A DNA stretch of 60,000 bases from Symsagittifera roscoffensis. Lineage: Eukaryota; Xenacoelomorpha; Acoela; Convolutidae. Under the pieces are notes generated by a model. The model searched no databases. It saw nothing but the letters and a program-made list of their open reading frames with translations, and was not told the origin of the DNA. Positions 42,628 to 55,300 of this stretch are shown piece by piece. Position numbers and translations under genes: made by a program. Location of the stretch: NCBI RefSeq assembly GCF_963678635.1, contig NC_087069.1, positions 44,685,448 to 44,745,447 of the forward strand. Reading direction: 5' to 3'. Within the stretch, counting starts at the first letter, position 1. Each line of letters begins with the position of its first letter.

Positions 42628-44111
42628 ATGGATGCAAATTCTGGTTTGCCAGAGTGTTGCATTTGCACCGACTCACTGGAAGATCCGCGTCAGCTTCCAT
42701 GTGGACATTGTTATTGTGGTCCGCACAAAACTTGCTTGGAGATTTTGAAGACCGGCAAGTTTTTCAAATGTGCTATTTGCAAAAGTGAGCATCATATTCT
42801 TATTGCAGACTTGAAGCCGATTTATGGAGTCAGAGACTTTCTTAAGGAACAACAGGATGCGTTGCAAGAGGCGTCCAAAGATGAGCCTTTCTTACTGTTT
42901 TGCCACTATCATCCAAAGAAACAAGTGAATTTTGGTGTACGAATTGCGAACTAACCATGTGCTTAGAATGTACTGATAGTGAAACGCATTCGGATCATCA
43001 ATTCATATCAGTTTCAAAAAACTTTCGGTCAATAATTGAGCAACAAATGAAAAAACTTTCTCATAAAACTGAAGCCAACTCAGCGTTCTATGATGCTAAA
43101 ATGGAACAACTGGTTCTGAAAGCACGAGGAATTGAACTTGAAATAAAAAACTTGGAAGCGGAAAAAGCGACAACAAGTGAGAATTTGAGTAAAATAGAAG
43201 CATATCTTGATGGACGCGATCGTATCTTAGATTTGAACTGTTTTCATTGGATATTCGGTTTGAAAGAGAAAGAAAACACCATTGATTGTGATAAAGTTGC
43301 TCGGACTTCTCCTTTCAATAAAGGTTCAAAATTCAAATCTGTTAACACTCAGACCACACATAAGATGCTTGTTGAAAAGTCAACCCAATCATCAAAAGTT
43401 AAAACAACTCAGAAGCAGGTACAAACCATTACATCACCATTTGATCTGGCATCAATTCAGCCAGGATCTTCCACACAATCAGTAAGGCGAAAACTCGAAT
43501 ACGTTTGTCAGTGTGGAAGCATGAGAAACAGCCCGCCAAACGCGGGATGTCCTTTTCCAATTTGGCATAGTGGGCTGTTTTCCGAAATGGTTCAACCTAC
43601 TCCAACATTATTCCCGTTTGCAGGCAGCCAAAATCTAGTGAAGCCCGTGAGAATGGATATGTTTAGGCAATGTGATGAAAATATTCGACCTGAAACTGAT
43701 TTTAGATACGAAAATCATTATCTCTCCTCCAATGATATGTACGTTAATTCTATCAAAATACATTTTCCGTATGATTCAGGCATTAAACACAATTTAAAAC
43801 TGGAGTCCGCCTACTTGATTACCGCATTTTGCATGTTTGAACTAAGCATACAGCGACAAAAAAATAACAAGTTGCGAGTTTCTATTGACATTCGCGGTGC
43901 AGAGCTAAACACGATGTACACAGTTTCTTTCAAGACCAAAAATGGATCAGACTTCTGGATTTGGAAAAACAAGAAATTGGTTGACTGCCGCGACTATTAA
44001 GAAGGGGTCGAAAAAGCCAGTAATTTGGACTGGTGTAGCTTACCCGTGAAGGTACGTGGTAATTCCTCGTGGATAATTTCTGCCAGAGTTGATTTTATGC
44101 CAAAGTATTAA
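42628..44111 (+). pseudogene. TRIM-like RING/B-box pseudogene, paralogue of 21867-23324
   Basis: Starts ATG 42628 with an intact RING (CCICTDSLEDPRQLPCGHC, CGPHKTC, CAICK) close to the gene at 21867. A one-base loss at about 42926 (gtgaattttgg against gtaaaattttgg) shifts the frame inside the B-box; the rest is open at 42900-44000 through B-box, coiled coil, TQT-rich linker (NTQTT, KSTQSS, KTTQKQVQT), a short Cys/Pro insertion absent from the other copy, and the C-terminal domain. A TAA at 43998-44000 interrupts it; matching text continues to the final TAA at 44109-44111 (GNSSWIISARVDF). Two lesions only, so inactivation looks recent, or one lesion may be a sequencing error. Confidence 0.85.
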
Positions 44112-44235
44112 TTCAATACTGCATAAATAATGTAAAAATTGATCGCAGTGAAGATTAGTTAACAGTAATTAAATGGTGTCTCAGTAGTTTCATTTTAAAA
44201 CTCTGTATGCAAAAAAGACTAATTGGATTCTTATT

Positions 44236-44770
44236 GTTCCGACTTTCGATACGAAAGTAACGGAATATTTGTGCTCGGGGTGGGCTTTTTTTCTTCAGAC
44301 AAATTTCGACTTTTTAACTAGCCATTTTTGACGGAATTTTTTTATATCATTCAAAAGGTATTGTTGTCTTGAGCTTAAATTTGAAAAGATATTTCACCCT
44401 GTGATCATTTTTCGTAAAGTTGTGAGGGTTTAAAGATTGCCATTTTGGCCATTTTGACCAATTTGGGACAATCAACGCGCAATATAATTCGCACTATTAA
44501 CGCGTAAGCGAGATTTAATCCGTCTTATAAATCGTTCCAAATTGGTTGAACGAAGCTTATTTACCATAATTGATTTGTTACAAGGAACGAAATCTATCTT
44601 TTTGTACTTTATATGGCGTGTGAGGGGATGACTTTCATAAAAAAAATTCAAATTTTAGAAAAAAAATTTTCATTTTATTTCATTACATTTTTTTTTGTAT
44701 TACAGCTGCTCAAAAAACCTTAAAAGGCAGTCGGAACATTCAGGGCTTCGCCCTGATACGAGCAGTCTTG
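44236..44770 (+). mobile_element. Helentron-like non-autonomous element, copy 7
   Basis: Complete ends with a perfect terminal hairpin (cagggcttcgccctg). It lies 124 bases after the end of the TRIM-like pseudogene, in the same orientation as copy 6 on the other side. Confidence 0.85.
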
Positions 44771-44968
44771 TTTCTTGTTTAAAACGTGTAAAGTACTTGA
44801 TTCAAATCTACTGCTAAGTTTTTGTTGAGAAGTATAGTTTAGTTTCTATTGCGTTCAAAATTTATCAAAAGAGATTTCTTATATAAAAATAGCCGGTATA
44901 CAACATTAACGAATAGCTGGTAGAATGTTATTGAAAATTGATTGACTGGTGCATTCATATCTTAAAAT

Positions 44969-45168
44969 NNNNNNNNNNNNNNNNNNNNNNNNNNNNNNNN
45001 NNNNNNNNNNNNNNNNNNNNNNNNNNNNNNNNNNNNNNNNNNNNNNNNNNNNNNNNNNNNNNNNNNNNNNNNNNNNNNNNNNNNNNNNNNNNNNNNNNNN
45101 NNNNNNNNNNNNNNNNNNNNNNNNNNNNNNNNNNNNNNNNNNNNNNNNNNNNNNNNNNNNNNNNNNNN
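44969..45168. other. Assembly gap (200 N)
   Basis: Exactly 200 N, a usual placeholder size for a gap. True distance is unknown, and open frames spanning it are meaningless. The left end of the repeat at 45420-46018 may be inside or near it. Confidence 0.98.
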
Positions 45169-45419
45169 TAACCAACGGTTTGGCAGTTTTGCATTAAAAA
45201 TGCATTGGAATCAGCCTGTCTCAGACAAATAACATAACGAAAGTAGTGAACTTTTAAATTTAGGCAATAGTTTTTAAAGATGATTATTTCTAAAATTTAA
45301 TTTTTCAAATTACCAGACATTGATCAAGGCATACAAAAACATGTCATACAAAAGAAAGAGGAGTTTTAAGCGTTTTTGAAAAAAATTATGAAAAGACAAG
45401 GAAAAAAAATCCAATATTA

Positions 45420-46018
45420 GTATACCCAGGACTACGTTATACACAGAAAAAATTAAATTTTGCATGCAAAATTTTTTCTTCAAAAATGTTTGTTTGAATA
45501 CGAAAATCAATTTTCGGTCGAAAAAAAATTACAAAAAGATTTTTGGGAGCAATTTCAAAAATACTTAAAAAAATTTTTGTCGTTGCCATCAAAAAAATGC
45601 TAGTCATACAATTTCCATATATGGAAATTGTATGCATAGTGTTTTTTTTTTCAGAAAAAAAAATAAAAACGTCAAAGTTTTCAGTCGTAGCAGCCCAAAA
45701 AACGCATAAATGTTTTGCCAGCAGTTGAATTGATTGTTCAAAGCTTTTTTTTCACAAAAACAATTTTAAAAAAAAATTCTAATCATACAATTTCCATATA
45801 TGGAAATTGTATGGTTACCATTTTTTTTCATACCATTTTTTTCCTTTTTTTATGAAGAGATACCAATTTCGATACCAAAACAACTATAAAATACCTTTGA
45901 AATTCGATTGAACTCATTTTGCAAAAATGTGTGAAAGTCGTATGACTAGCATTTTTCCATAGACTAAGTGTATGAAATTGTATGATTAGCATTTTCGGTC
46001 TATGGACGTCAACCCGGG
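45420..46018. mobile_element. Second copy of the palindrome-rich foldback element, partial
   Basis: Related to 19555-20513: both share a ggacta(t/c)gtta phrase, attttgcatgcaaaa and a right end ggacrtcaacccggg (cccggg at 46013-46018). It contains the same perfect 30-base palindrome twice (45605-45634 and 45784-45813; half-site catacaatttccata), and a third, looser dyad before the right end. The left CCCGGG end was not found. Confidence 0.7.
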
Positions 46019-46569
46019 TAGTTAAATAGAAGGAATTCAGTTAGCTTAAATGCTATAAGAATCAGTAAAAAGGCTGAAAATTAAAATCAAACAACCTTTC
46101 TTCCGAAAAGGATTATCTGTTTAGTTTTTCCGGTATATTAACTTGAAAAATAGTGTATGCCTGTGGTTCGAAACAGCTTTTTTGATGGTTTTGTTTAGTA
46201 AAACATGAAATTACTTTTTAAGCATTTCCAACATGCACTGCATTCAACACTCTTCGAGGCTTTTTAAGATGCCTAGTTTGGTTTAAAAACCATCCCACAC
46301 TTATTTTCCTTCTCTTGTTTCGCGGATTGCCGAGTCAAAAAACTTAAGGTATTTTGACATATTTTTTCATTTGATGGACAAACTTTCCATAATGTTGAGC
46401 GTTGAAACGTTTCTCTTCCAAAAAAAACGTTTCGAGCATTTGATATTGTTGGTAGCAACAATTGTATAGTTTTTTTAAATTTGAGAAGTAATTAAAAATA
46501 CAATTAAGCTGTTTTTTGGGAGACCCTTCACAAAGAGGACTGATATGCACTGGGCATTGCATACTGTTA
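46019..46569. other. No gene seen
   Basis: AT-rich flank between the palindrome-rich element and the first gypsy-derived block. Minus frames at 46273-46562 have no recognised motif. Confidence 0.5.
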
Positions 46570-48938
46570 CAACGAAACTCCTTAGGTCGCTAAAACCAGG
46601 TTTGGGTTTGGAATCTAGAAAATAACGTTTTCTTTTCCCGGATTCTAGTTTGCAAGCTTGTTCAAACTTTTTGAGTTTTCTCAAAAAGTCCTGTCCCAAA
46701 TCTGAGATTTTTGGTGGAAACCGTTTGCGTTAGGTTGTTCTGCTTATGTGACTATGCCCAAATCTTGTAGCAAGAAATTATCGTCCTCGGAGAAGTCAGA
46801 ATTTTGATTTTTTGGTTGTTTTTGAAACTTTTTGTTTTGTCTCAAAAACTGCCCTCTCGAAGGTGAGGTTTCCGATCGATCAAACTCAAAAAAGTCAAGA
46901 GAAGTTCCCTTGCTTAAACGGTATTGTCCATTTTTTCAACAAAAAATTATGGCTCTCAGATTAGTAAACATTTTGACTTTTTGTCCGTTTTTTGAAACTT
47001 TTGTCTGTAGTTTGACAACTTTTCTCGAAAAAAAACCAGTCGCGTCTCATATCAAGAATTTAATCTAGGCAGGATGTCGTGGAAAGTCTCCGTAAATAAA
47101 CTGCTAAATCCTAAGCTTTGTAACAAAATTTTTCATTTTTGGAAAAACTTAATTTTCTGAAATTTTTCCACTTAAATTTGTTTTCCACTTATGAAAAACA
47201 AAAAAATTCCAGGCTCGTGGTGAGGAGCTTTATTTTATTTAGCGGAATTTGAGGATATGGGCTGGGTCCGACTAACAACATCCCCCTAAGCAGATAGCGT
47301 AACCGAAAACAGCAATCAAAATTGAAGCTAAATGAAGTAGATTGATGCACACTCTCAATTAATAATTCAATCACAACATAATTCTAACGACTAAGAACAC
47401 ATTCGAAGTGACATAACGCTTCAATCGTGACATATGAATTTGGCTTAGACGCCTTAATTGAGCAAACTGAACTGCTTGAGTTTTGATTACCTCAGGCAAA
47501 AGGCCATCCCGATGGTGTGAAACATAAGTACATCATATGCAACAACTTGCCTTATCCACCTAGTGAGGTACTCCAGTCTTCCATCTTTGGAAAAATTTTC
47601 TTGTAAAATTTTAGATGTTAGACTCATTCCACTCTTTTATCAACCAAATCGGTTAAACGATCACCCTAGTCTGGTTCTTGTAGTCCCTATTCCCCTCTTG
47701 TGTTGTCCAGGTGAATATCACATAAATCTTCCGGTGCCATATCGTAGTTAGATGCTGAGAGAGCCAATTTTTTGTGCGTTTCTCCGATTACTCGTTTCGT
47801 ATGCTCTTGTCATATTTGGTCCCATAGTTCTTGATCTTCACCGTCTGTTGTCAATGCGGCTGGCGTCTTGTCTTGGAAATGAAGTCTTCCCAATTCAATA
47901 CGGTTGCTCGTATCTTCATGTTCAATCTAGCGAGCAAAAAATCGGTCCAGAACTTCTGTAGTACGTCCAGCCTGAGAGTGGTTTTTGCATTTGTCTCTTC
48001 TTTTTCTCTACGTAATCTTGGTTTGAGTAATGGCAGTTGTTATTGCTCTGTTAGATCCTTCTCACTTCTTGTTCGAAGGAGTCATCACTCATTTTCGCAA
48101 AGCCAGAGTGGAAACACAGTTGGTGAAACGATTTCATTCGTTCGATCTGATATTTTTATAGGAGTGGCTCCGTGCAAATGAGAATTTTATGGTTAATGAG
48201 GTTGGTTCCACTTTGTTTGAGCACCGTTTTCATTTGGATGATGTGCCCCATTTATTAGTCGTTTGCTATCGCAGCTTGTCTTCCTCCTTGCAATGACAGT
48301 TCATTGTTGATACTTTTTTTTTCTAAATTGTGTTTTTGTTGTCGTTCATAATAACTCGAGCCTTGTTGCTAGTTGCCGGGCTTGGTTTGATATTCGGTCG
48401 AGCGTTGGTACATGAATGTACACATTCCATTGCGGCAAGTTTTCCTAGAGGGACGCGTTCAATCGTCATTGCCATCTCTGAGTTGCAAACCACGTTGGGT
48501 TTCTTAACGGGGTTTTTCAAATTCGTCGAGATTATTGCCTCCTAAATTGTAGTACCTGATGGCACTGCACTAAATCCTGATTTTTTTTGTCCTTGTACCC
48601 TAATAAAAGCAAGTTTTACATGGGATGCCTGGGTTCTGTCCTTTGTAGTGTCTATTGTTTCATCAACCTATTGTGTGAGCACCAAACATAATAATTTTTT
48701 CAATTTTTTCAATATTTAACGTTTCTCCCTTAGTGTTGCTCATTGAAACTGTTGTTGCTTCGAGTGTCCGTAACCGTATTCTGTCCTTTCTCCTTCATAA
48801 TTAGTTGCTGTCATCGAGTTTCTTCGTCAAGTGTTGATCAGCATTTGCATTCCTCGGCCTCGTTGATCATGCTTCTATGTTTTTACGGCACTGACGTATC
48901 TCCAGGAGCTGACGTCTTTCTCAGTTGTCCTGGATCGG

Positions 48939-49157
48939 TTAGAATTGAAAACGACGGCACCTCCATCTCTTGGCTGAGGGTATATCAACTTTTTGGTCCA
49001 TCACATACAGTTTCTCCATTGCCGTGAATATTTTTTTTGTCCTCGTGACTTTTTCTGATGTGTCCAAATCTGCGTCTGACGGTATGAGAAAAACATCCCA
49101 GTCTTGGTTACGTATATTTGCATCTATCTGATTATTTTCATCAAAATCAGCTATCAA
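48939..49157 (-). pseudogene. Probable gypsy integrase fragment
   Basis: A 72-codon minus frame includes IRNQDWDVFLIPSDADLDTS, then KVTRTKKIF. Gypsy integrases have a W-D-x-x-L-P...A-x-R-T-S segment after the catalytic Glu, and this resembles it in damaged form. It lies downstream of the RNase H remnant on the same strand, as expected. Confidence 0.4.
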
Positions 49158-49499
49158 TTTGACGATCGGTCTGGATGCAAAATTGGTCTGGCATTCTATA
49201 GATTTCTGTGTACAGGACCTCTCTATCTCACCTTTTCAAGCCCTGTAGCCCTGATTCTTATTGTACATTTTTCACCGGAAAATCTTGCTGTTTAAACAAT
49301 TTGCGCGCCGCTGTTTTTTTTGTAAATTATCCGCAAGGGATGTATTGTTTGAGTACGCCTTCAATCTTTTTCTTTGAATTCACCAATTGCTTGAGCAATC
49401 TCGAATAGTTTAGAAAATTGATAAAGACCTAAAACATTCTTTTGTGCATGTTGACCTTGATTCTTGTGTATACCAATTGTTTTCATTTCACGTTGCGCT

Positions 49500-49740
49500 G
49501 CTCTGAATTTCTACATCGTACTCTGAAGGTTTACAAGCTTTTCGTAGTGGCTTGCCCGACAGATATTCAACAAATATCTTTTTGGTGCCCGCTGAATGCT
49601 CCAAAAAAGACAATGGAAGTACCCAATCAATTCAGCTCGATTAATAGGTATTGTTTGCCTGATATGGTTTAACTATATTTAACAACGCTCTATGATCTGT
49701 AACTACAGTAACGTTTTCCAGAAAAAAGAAAATCGACAAT
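49500..49740 (-). pseudogene. Ty3/gypsy RNase H fragment (block A)
   Basis: The minus strand reads NVTVVTDHRALLNIVKP (TDH codons at 49692-49700), a hallmark of gypsy RNase H, followed after a frameshift by an EYLSGKP and KPSEYD end, matching the usual spacing from TDH to the A-D-x-L/I-S-R and P-S-E-Y-D motifs. RT should lie above 49750, but I could not recognise YxDD. Confidence 0.65.
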
Positions 49741-51249
49741 GTTATATCGATGAAACACTGCTGGGGTTTCCAACTCATTTGTTGAAATCTTTTTTCAAAA
49801 GAATTCAAACAGCGGGAGGATTATGAAGTTACATTCCCTCCGGACTTAGTTTTTGTTTCTTGCCCGCCATTGCCTATAGTGTGAGGCATTGTAAGCGCTC
49901 CGCGTGTACTTACTTTGGTCATGATTGCTTTGTAATGAAATCTGACTAGCTTTTTTACCAGCTCATTTTTTTCTGTATGCTATTCGTCCGATTGCAATTT
50001 TCGTCCGTGTTTACTAAAGATCGAAGGCTTATGCAACCTTGCGCCATACCAAGTTGAAATTTAAAGAAAGGTGGTTCAAATTCCAAAACGATTGAATTTT
50101 TATTCAAGTTTTCGTTGTAACTGTTTTCATAATCATTTTTCTTATTTAACTGTCTGGACTTTTCGCTAGTGCTTTGGAATACCAACCATGTTTTTCATAA
50201 AAAGGCATTTTTTGCAAAACGTTCAAAAAATTGTTCTGAATTCAGCCGTTCGAGACATTTTTTGACCAAATTTGATTGTTTTTGTTTCTGATCCCATTTT
50301 GCTGGTATGAAGATGGCGTCCAAAAAGGCTACATAACTTCTAATACCGAAAGACTTTTGTCAGACGCTTGTTAAAAGATAGTCGGCATGTCTGTCAACAC
50401 ATACTACTCAGTTTGGAACGCCAGTGACCCTACCCCTCTTCCTCACAAATTGCTGCAGGATCTGGCAGCTAGATTTAACGGCTTCTGTGAGTTGATATCT
50501 TTGAGGTCCAGTTTAGATAACCGAAGTGCGACCTTGTCACACTGAGTAATCTCTTGATCAAGGCAGTCCATCAGTATGTCAATCTTGCTTAAGAAGAATC
50601 GACTTGCTTAAGACTGTAGAAGTTGAGGCAATTTTAATGTATTGGTCTTGTGTACCAAAACTACTGAAGATACGAATATGTTATCCGGACTTCTCTTCGT
50701 ATGCTCAATCTCTTGCAAGCGTACCAGTTCGAACTTCACTGGTTCTGTAGGTTAATTGGAACGTGTCTACCCCTTTGATGCATGGCTGTAAAATTCTATA
50801 AAATTCTGAAGGTACCGGAGCTTACTTGACAGTCCAACCTTCAAACATAGAGACCGTAAGCACACCATAATTTTTTTCTGCAATTTTTATTTCCAGTCGA
50901 ACTTCGTCAGAAAATTTTTCCATCATACAGTGAGAAAACGCTTTGATCGTAACCGGTTACTGAAATCAAGCGAACAAGCTCAGATTAATGAAATCGAGCG
51001 ACTTTTCACGGCTATCCCGATGGTCAGAATCATAAGTACATCAAAAGTGATGATTTGCTTTATCCGCCTAGTGAGGCACTCCAGAGCGAGGCTAATTTTT
51101 AAACCACTCATTTCATCCTGCATCACTACAAGTTCAGAAAATCAAATAGGTACTCTTAGATGGGCTCCTGGCAACCGAATCAAAACTTGATCCCTAATTT
51201 GTAAAATTACCAATTCTGATTTTATATAACTTTATTCTTTGTTTTTTCA

Positions 51250-52380
51250 TTGACGGGTTCGGCGTATGTTACTTCGTCTCGGTTACTTTTTTCCATATGT
51301 TCTCTGGCGAAGTTTTCAAATTTTTGTTGTCTGTTTCAGGAGAAGTAGTTTTTCGAATTTTGATTTAAAAACTTCATAGCTGGGACTTTTTTATAACTAT
51401 AGTTCCGTTTTTGACTAAAATTTGTTGACCAACGTTTTACTGTCTTATTTGTCAATGTTTCCATTTAATCATTTTTTCTCATAGACTTCTTTTCATTCCA
51501 ATCAACAATTGTATTACCTATGTTTTAAGTGATGCTAACCTTCGCTCAGCCTCTCTGTATAAAGTAGTGTTCCTAAAATGCACCAATACACTCAGATATT
51601 TTCAATATTCAACAGCTTTACTGATTCTTTTTGATGTTTATTTCAAGTACCCAGTTTAAACGAAATACCATTTCAGTCGAAATTTTTTTTTTCAGAAAAA
51701 ACCGGTTCAAAAAACAGAAATACTGTTAGTAGTGGGTAGTAAAATTAGCTTAACGGTGGGCGAGGTTTAACGGGTCGTGGCTAGGTAAAAATTGTGATGT
51801 AACTAGACAGAAAACAAGAAAGATGGTATGCATATTGTTGCTTGGAAATGTAGCTTATTCGGGAACTCTTTCTCCGCAAATTTAACACGATGTCTCGCGT
51901 GTAGTAGCCTGTCTCTGAAAATTAGTTTGGATACTGTAAATGGATATGTTGGTATATTTCCTCCAATTGCATAGAGATGCAACGCATTGCCTTCGTTACA
52001 GCAAATACATTTTTCTAAAGTGCTCCACGATTACCAAAAACTGAATTGTTGACTTTTTTGTAATATCTAAACAAGTTTCGGATCAGCTAGATTCTGTTTT
52101 TGGACAAGATCGAAACTAAAAATGGCTTCACCGCGTATAAGCCAAACGTTTTGTTCACTGCACCACTCGAAGTTTGTATTCCACTCAAAGTTTGATGCAA
52201 AACTCAAAGTTCTCAAACTGTAGCAAATTAGAAATAGTTTTCGCAACGATTGTAAAACACCACAAAAAACTCTTTGATGAAAATGTAGTGGATTGAGTTT
52301 TGCTTCAATTTTTTGTTACGCTTAGGAAACTTTATGCAGTGTTTTTTTTTCGAATAGTCCTTTTTCTACCGTACCGCATT
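51250..52380. other. No gene seen
   Basis: AT-rich sequence between gypsy-derived blocks A and B. Part of its left edge (51190-51340) resembles 57660-57780 at the end of block C. No supported coding frame. Confidence 0.45.
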
Positions 52381-55300
52381 TTGTAAGGCCTTTGAAAAAG
52401 TCTGTCGGGGAATTTTTGACCCATTTCTGCGGCTTTTTTTCATTTTTTTAACAGTACTCTCCAAAATCTGATATTTTTAGTTTAATTGGTTGAAAAAATT
52501 ACGTGCTTTGTATGTCAATTGGACAAACAGACCTTTTGATGTTCACCTGTAGAACCGGTCATGCCCAATGTTTTTTCTGCAAATTTTGATGTTCACCAGG
52601 AGAGGTCAAATATTTGACTGTTTTTACCGTTTTTGGAAATTTTAAATCCCCTCACAAATCTGATACTTTTGATTAATTGGAGGAAATGGGTTGCGGTAGG
52701 TTTTTTTTGCGTCTGTGGCTACCCCCAGTTTTTTACTAGAAAATTATTGTCCTCGGAAAAGTCAAACTTGTGAATTTTGACAGTCATTAGAAATCTTTTG
52801 TCCTCTCGAATGTGAGCTTTCAGATCGATCAAATTTAAAAAATCTCTTGTTTAAGCGGTTATGTACAAAATTTCTACACAAATATAGGGCTCTCGAATTA
52901 GTCAATGTTTTGATTTATTGTCGGTTTTTCGAAATTTTTTGATTTTTCTCCAAAAACAGTCGCATCTGATATCAAAAAATTAACCAGTCTATGATGGTGT
53001 TGAAAACCTCCATGCATACAAGACTAAGCACTAAGCTTTGTAACGAAAATGCTTGTCCTTTGAAAAACTCCGTCTTACTTCTACGTCTACATTAGAAAAT
53101 CAAGTAAGCTTCCGGTTTTGTGGTTAGGAGTTTAAGGAGCGTATCCTAATTAGCTGAATTTGAGGATCTGGGGTCTGTACGACAAAAAGTACTTCGCACA
53201 GCGGAAGGGTAACTAAAAATTCAACAACAAAAAATATAATCAAGCAAACACTCATATTAATAAATCAATCACAACCTCAGTCTTATGACAAAGAACACAT
53301 TTGAACTGAGATCAAGCTTCAATTGTAATACATTAGTTTGACCTAGACGCTTAATCTTGATTTTAAATTACTGCAGCCAAAAGTATTGTCATGACCATCA
53401 AGATGGTGTAAATCAGAAAAACATCATATGTAACAACCACCCAGTCAGGTACTTCAGTCCTCCATCTTTGAAAAAAATCCAAAAGTACTATGTTTTAAAG
53501 TTTTTGAGTTTATACTCACTTTGCCTCCTTTTTCCCTCTAGTCGTTCAAACATTTGCCCTCAGCTCTGGTTCTTTTAATTCACTCTTCCTCTCTTGATTA
53601 GTCCGTGTGAACATCAATTGTATCTTCTGACGCTATATCGAGAGTGCATTTTTTGTGCATATTCTTCGATTAATCATTATTGGTTCCGTCTATCTTGTTG
53701 TTCCCATTCTGTTAACAAGGCGACTGGCGTCTCGTCGCTTGCGTGCGATAAATTTTTCCGGGAATTTTTTTGTATGTACTTACCTGAGACTGACTTTTGG
53801 ACTTGGCTCGTTTTTCTCTCCACGTAATCACCAATTAGGTGATCACAATTGTGATTGCTTTAGATTCATCTCAATTTCCGTTTAAAAGATTCATGACTCC
53901 TTTTTGCTTCCACTTAAAACGCAGGTGCTGAAAGGACTTCCTTTGTTTGATCCGTTATTTTTAGTGGAGCGGGTCTCCAGGCAACCATTTTCATTTGTAT
54001 ACTGATGACGTGCCCTCCGTATAAATAGTTTGCTGTTGCAGTTCCTTTTCGTCCTTGCAATGACGGATTTTTGTTGATTCTGTGTTTTTTCATAAAAATT
54101 TTTTTTTTGTCGTTACATAACCACTCGAGCCTGGTTTGTAGTTTCGGGGATTTGTCTGATTTTCGGTTCCTACCGGGGCTTTTCAAATTCGTAGCATCTT
54201 GAATTGTGTTACATGCAGGCACTGCACTCGCCTTCCTCGTCCTTCTTTTTATGTCCTTGAACCCTATTACAAGCAAGGTTTAGATGGGATAACTGAGTTC
54301 TGTCCTTTGGAGTGTCTCTTGCTACATCAACATCTTGTGTGAGCACCAAACAAAGCAACTGTTCCGATCTCTTCCAGGTTTTAACGTTTCTTCCCTGGTG
54401 TTGCTCCATGAAACCGGTGTTGATTCGCGTGTCTGTATTCGTAATCTGAGGTTGCTCTTTTGTCCTTTGTGGCTGCCCTGGAGTTTCCTTGTCAAATGTG
54501 GATCAGGGTTCGCATTCCTCATCTTCGTTGATCATGCTTCTATGTTTTTTGGTCGCGTCGTTTTTTCGAAAGCTGACATCCTTATCAGTTGTCCTGGATG
54601 GTTTAGAGTTGAAAAAGTTGTCACCGCCATCTCAGGACTGAGGGTATATCATTTTTAGTCAATCACATAGAGTTCCTCCCTCGATGTGATATTTTCTAAT
54701 TTTGTTGGTCAATGTGACCTTTTCCGATGTGTCCAACACATCCCAGTGCAGAACAAACCGTGTATGAGTGAAACATCCCAGTCTTGTTTTTATTCACTGT
54801 TTGTATCTATCTGATTACTGTCTTCGTAATCATCTATCAAAATGGCCGTAAGACGATCAATCTGGATGCGAAGTTGGCTTGGTATTTCACAGATTGCTGT
54901 GTACAGGGCCTCTCTAATCCACCTTTTCAAGCCCCCCAACCTAATCAAGGAAATTTATAACAGGCATCTTTTTTAACGATTCTTATTGTTGATTTATTAT
55001 CGGAAAGTTATCGCTGCTCAAATAGTTTGCGCGCTACTTAATTTTTTTTGGTGTGAATTGTTCTCATTGGATGTATTGGGTGAGGTTGCGTTCAGTCTTT
55101 TGTGTGATTGAACCAATAAATTGAACACTCTCGAATAATTCAGAAAGTTGATAGTGTTCTAGAGCTCTCTTTTGAGCATGTTTGCCTTCTTTTTTGCGTA
55201 TACCGATTTGAGCTACTACGAATTTTTACATCGTGTATTGAAGCGCTTACAGTTTTTTGTAGTGGCATGCGCGACAACTGATCCAAAAAAAATAAGGTTG

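Larger units (their letters stand above)
46570..51250 (-). mobile_element. Ty3/gypsy-derived block A, decayed
   Basis: The minus strand carries RNase H (about 49500-49740) and probable integrase (48939-49157) remains in gypsy order. Flanking, non-coding parts (46570-47100 and 47220-47580) match block B at 52630-53050 and 53150-53480. No long frame survives. Boundaries follow the extent of similarity to blocks B and C. Confidence 0.6.

Noticed and set aside
44906-45197. Open frames across the 200 N gap
   Set aside because: Undefined bases are not coding evidence.
47563-48181. Plus-strand frames with hydrophobic stretches
   Set aside because: They lie opposite the decayed minus-strand gypsy block A, lack motifs and start consistently in unlikely contexts.
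54209-54522. Minus frames rich in Arg, Lys and Ser in block B
   Set aside because: They probably belong to decayed gypsy sequence, but I could not tie them to a named domain, so they are not called separately.
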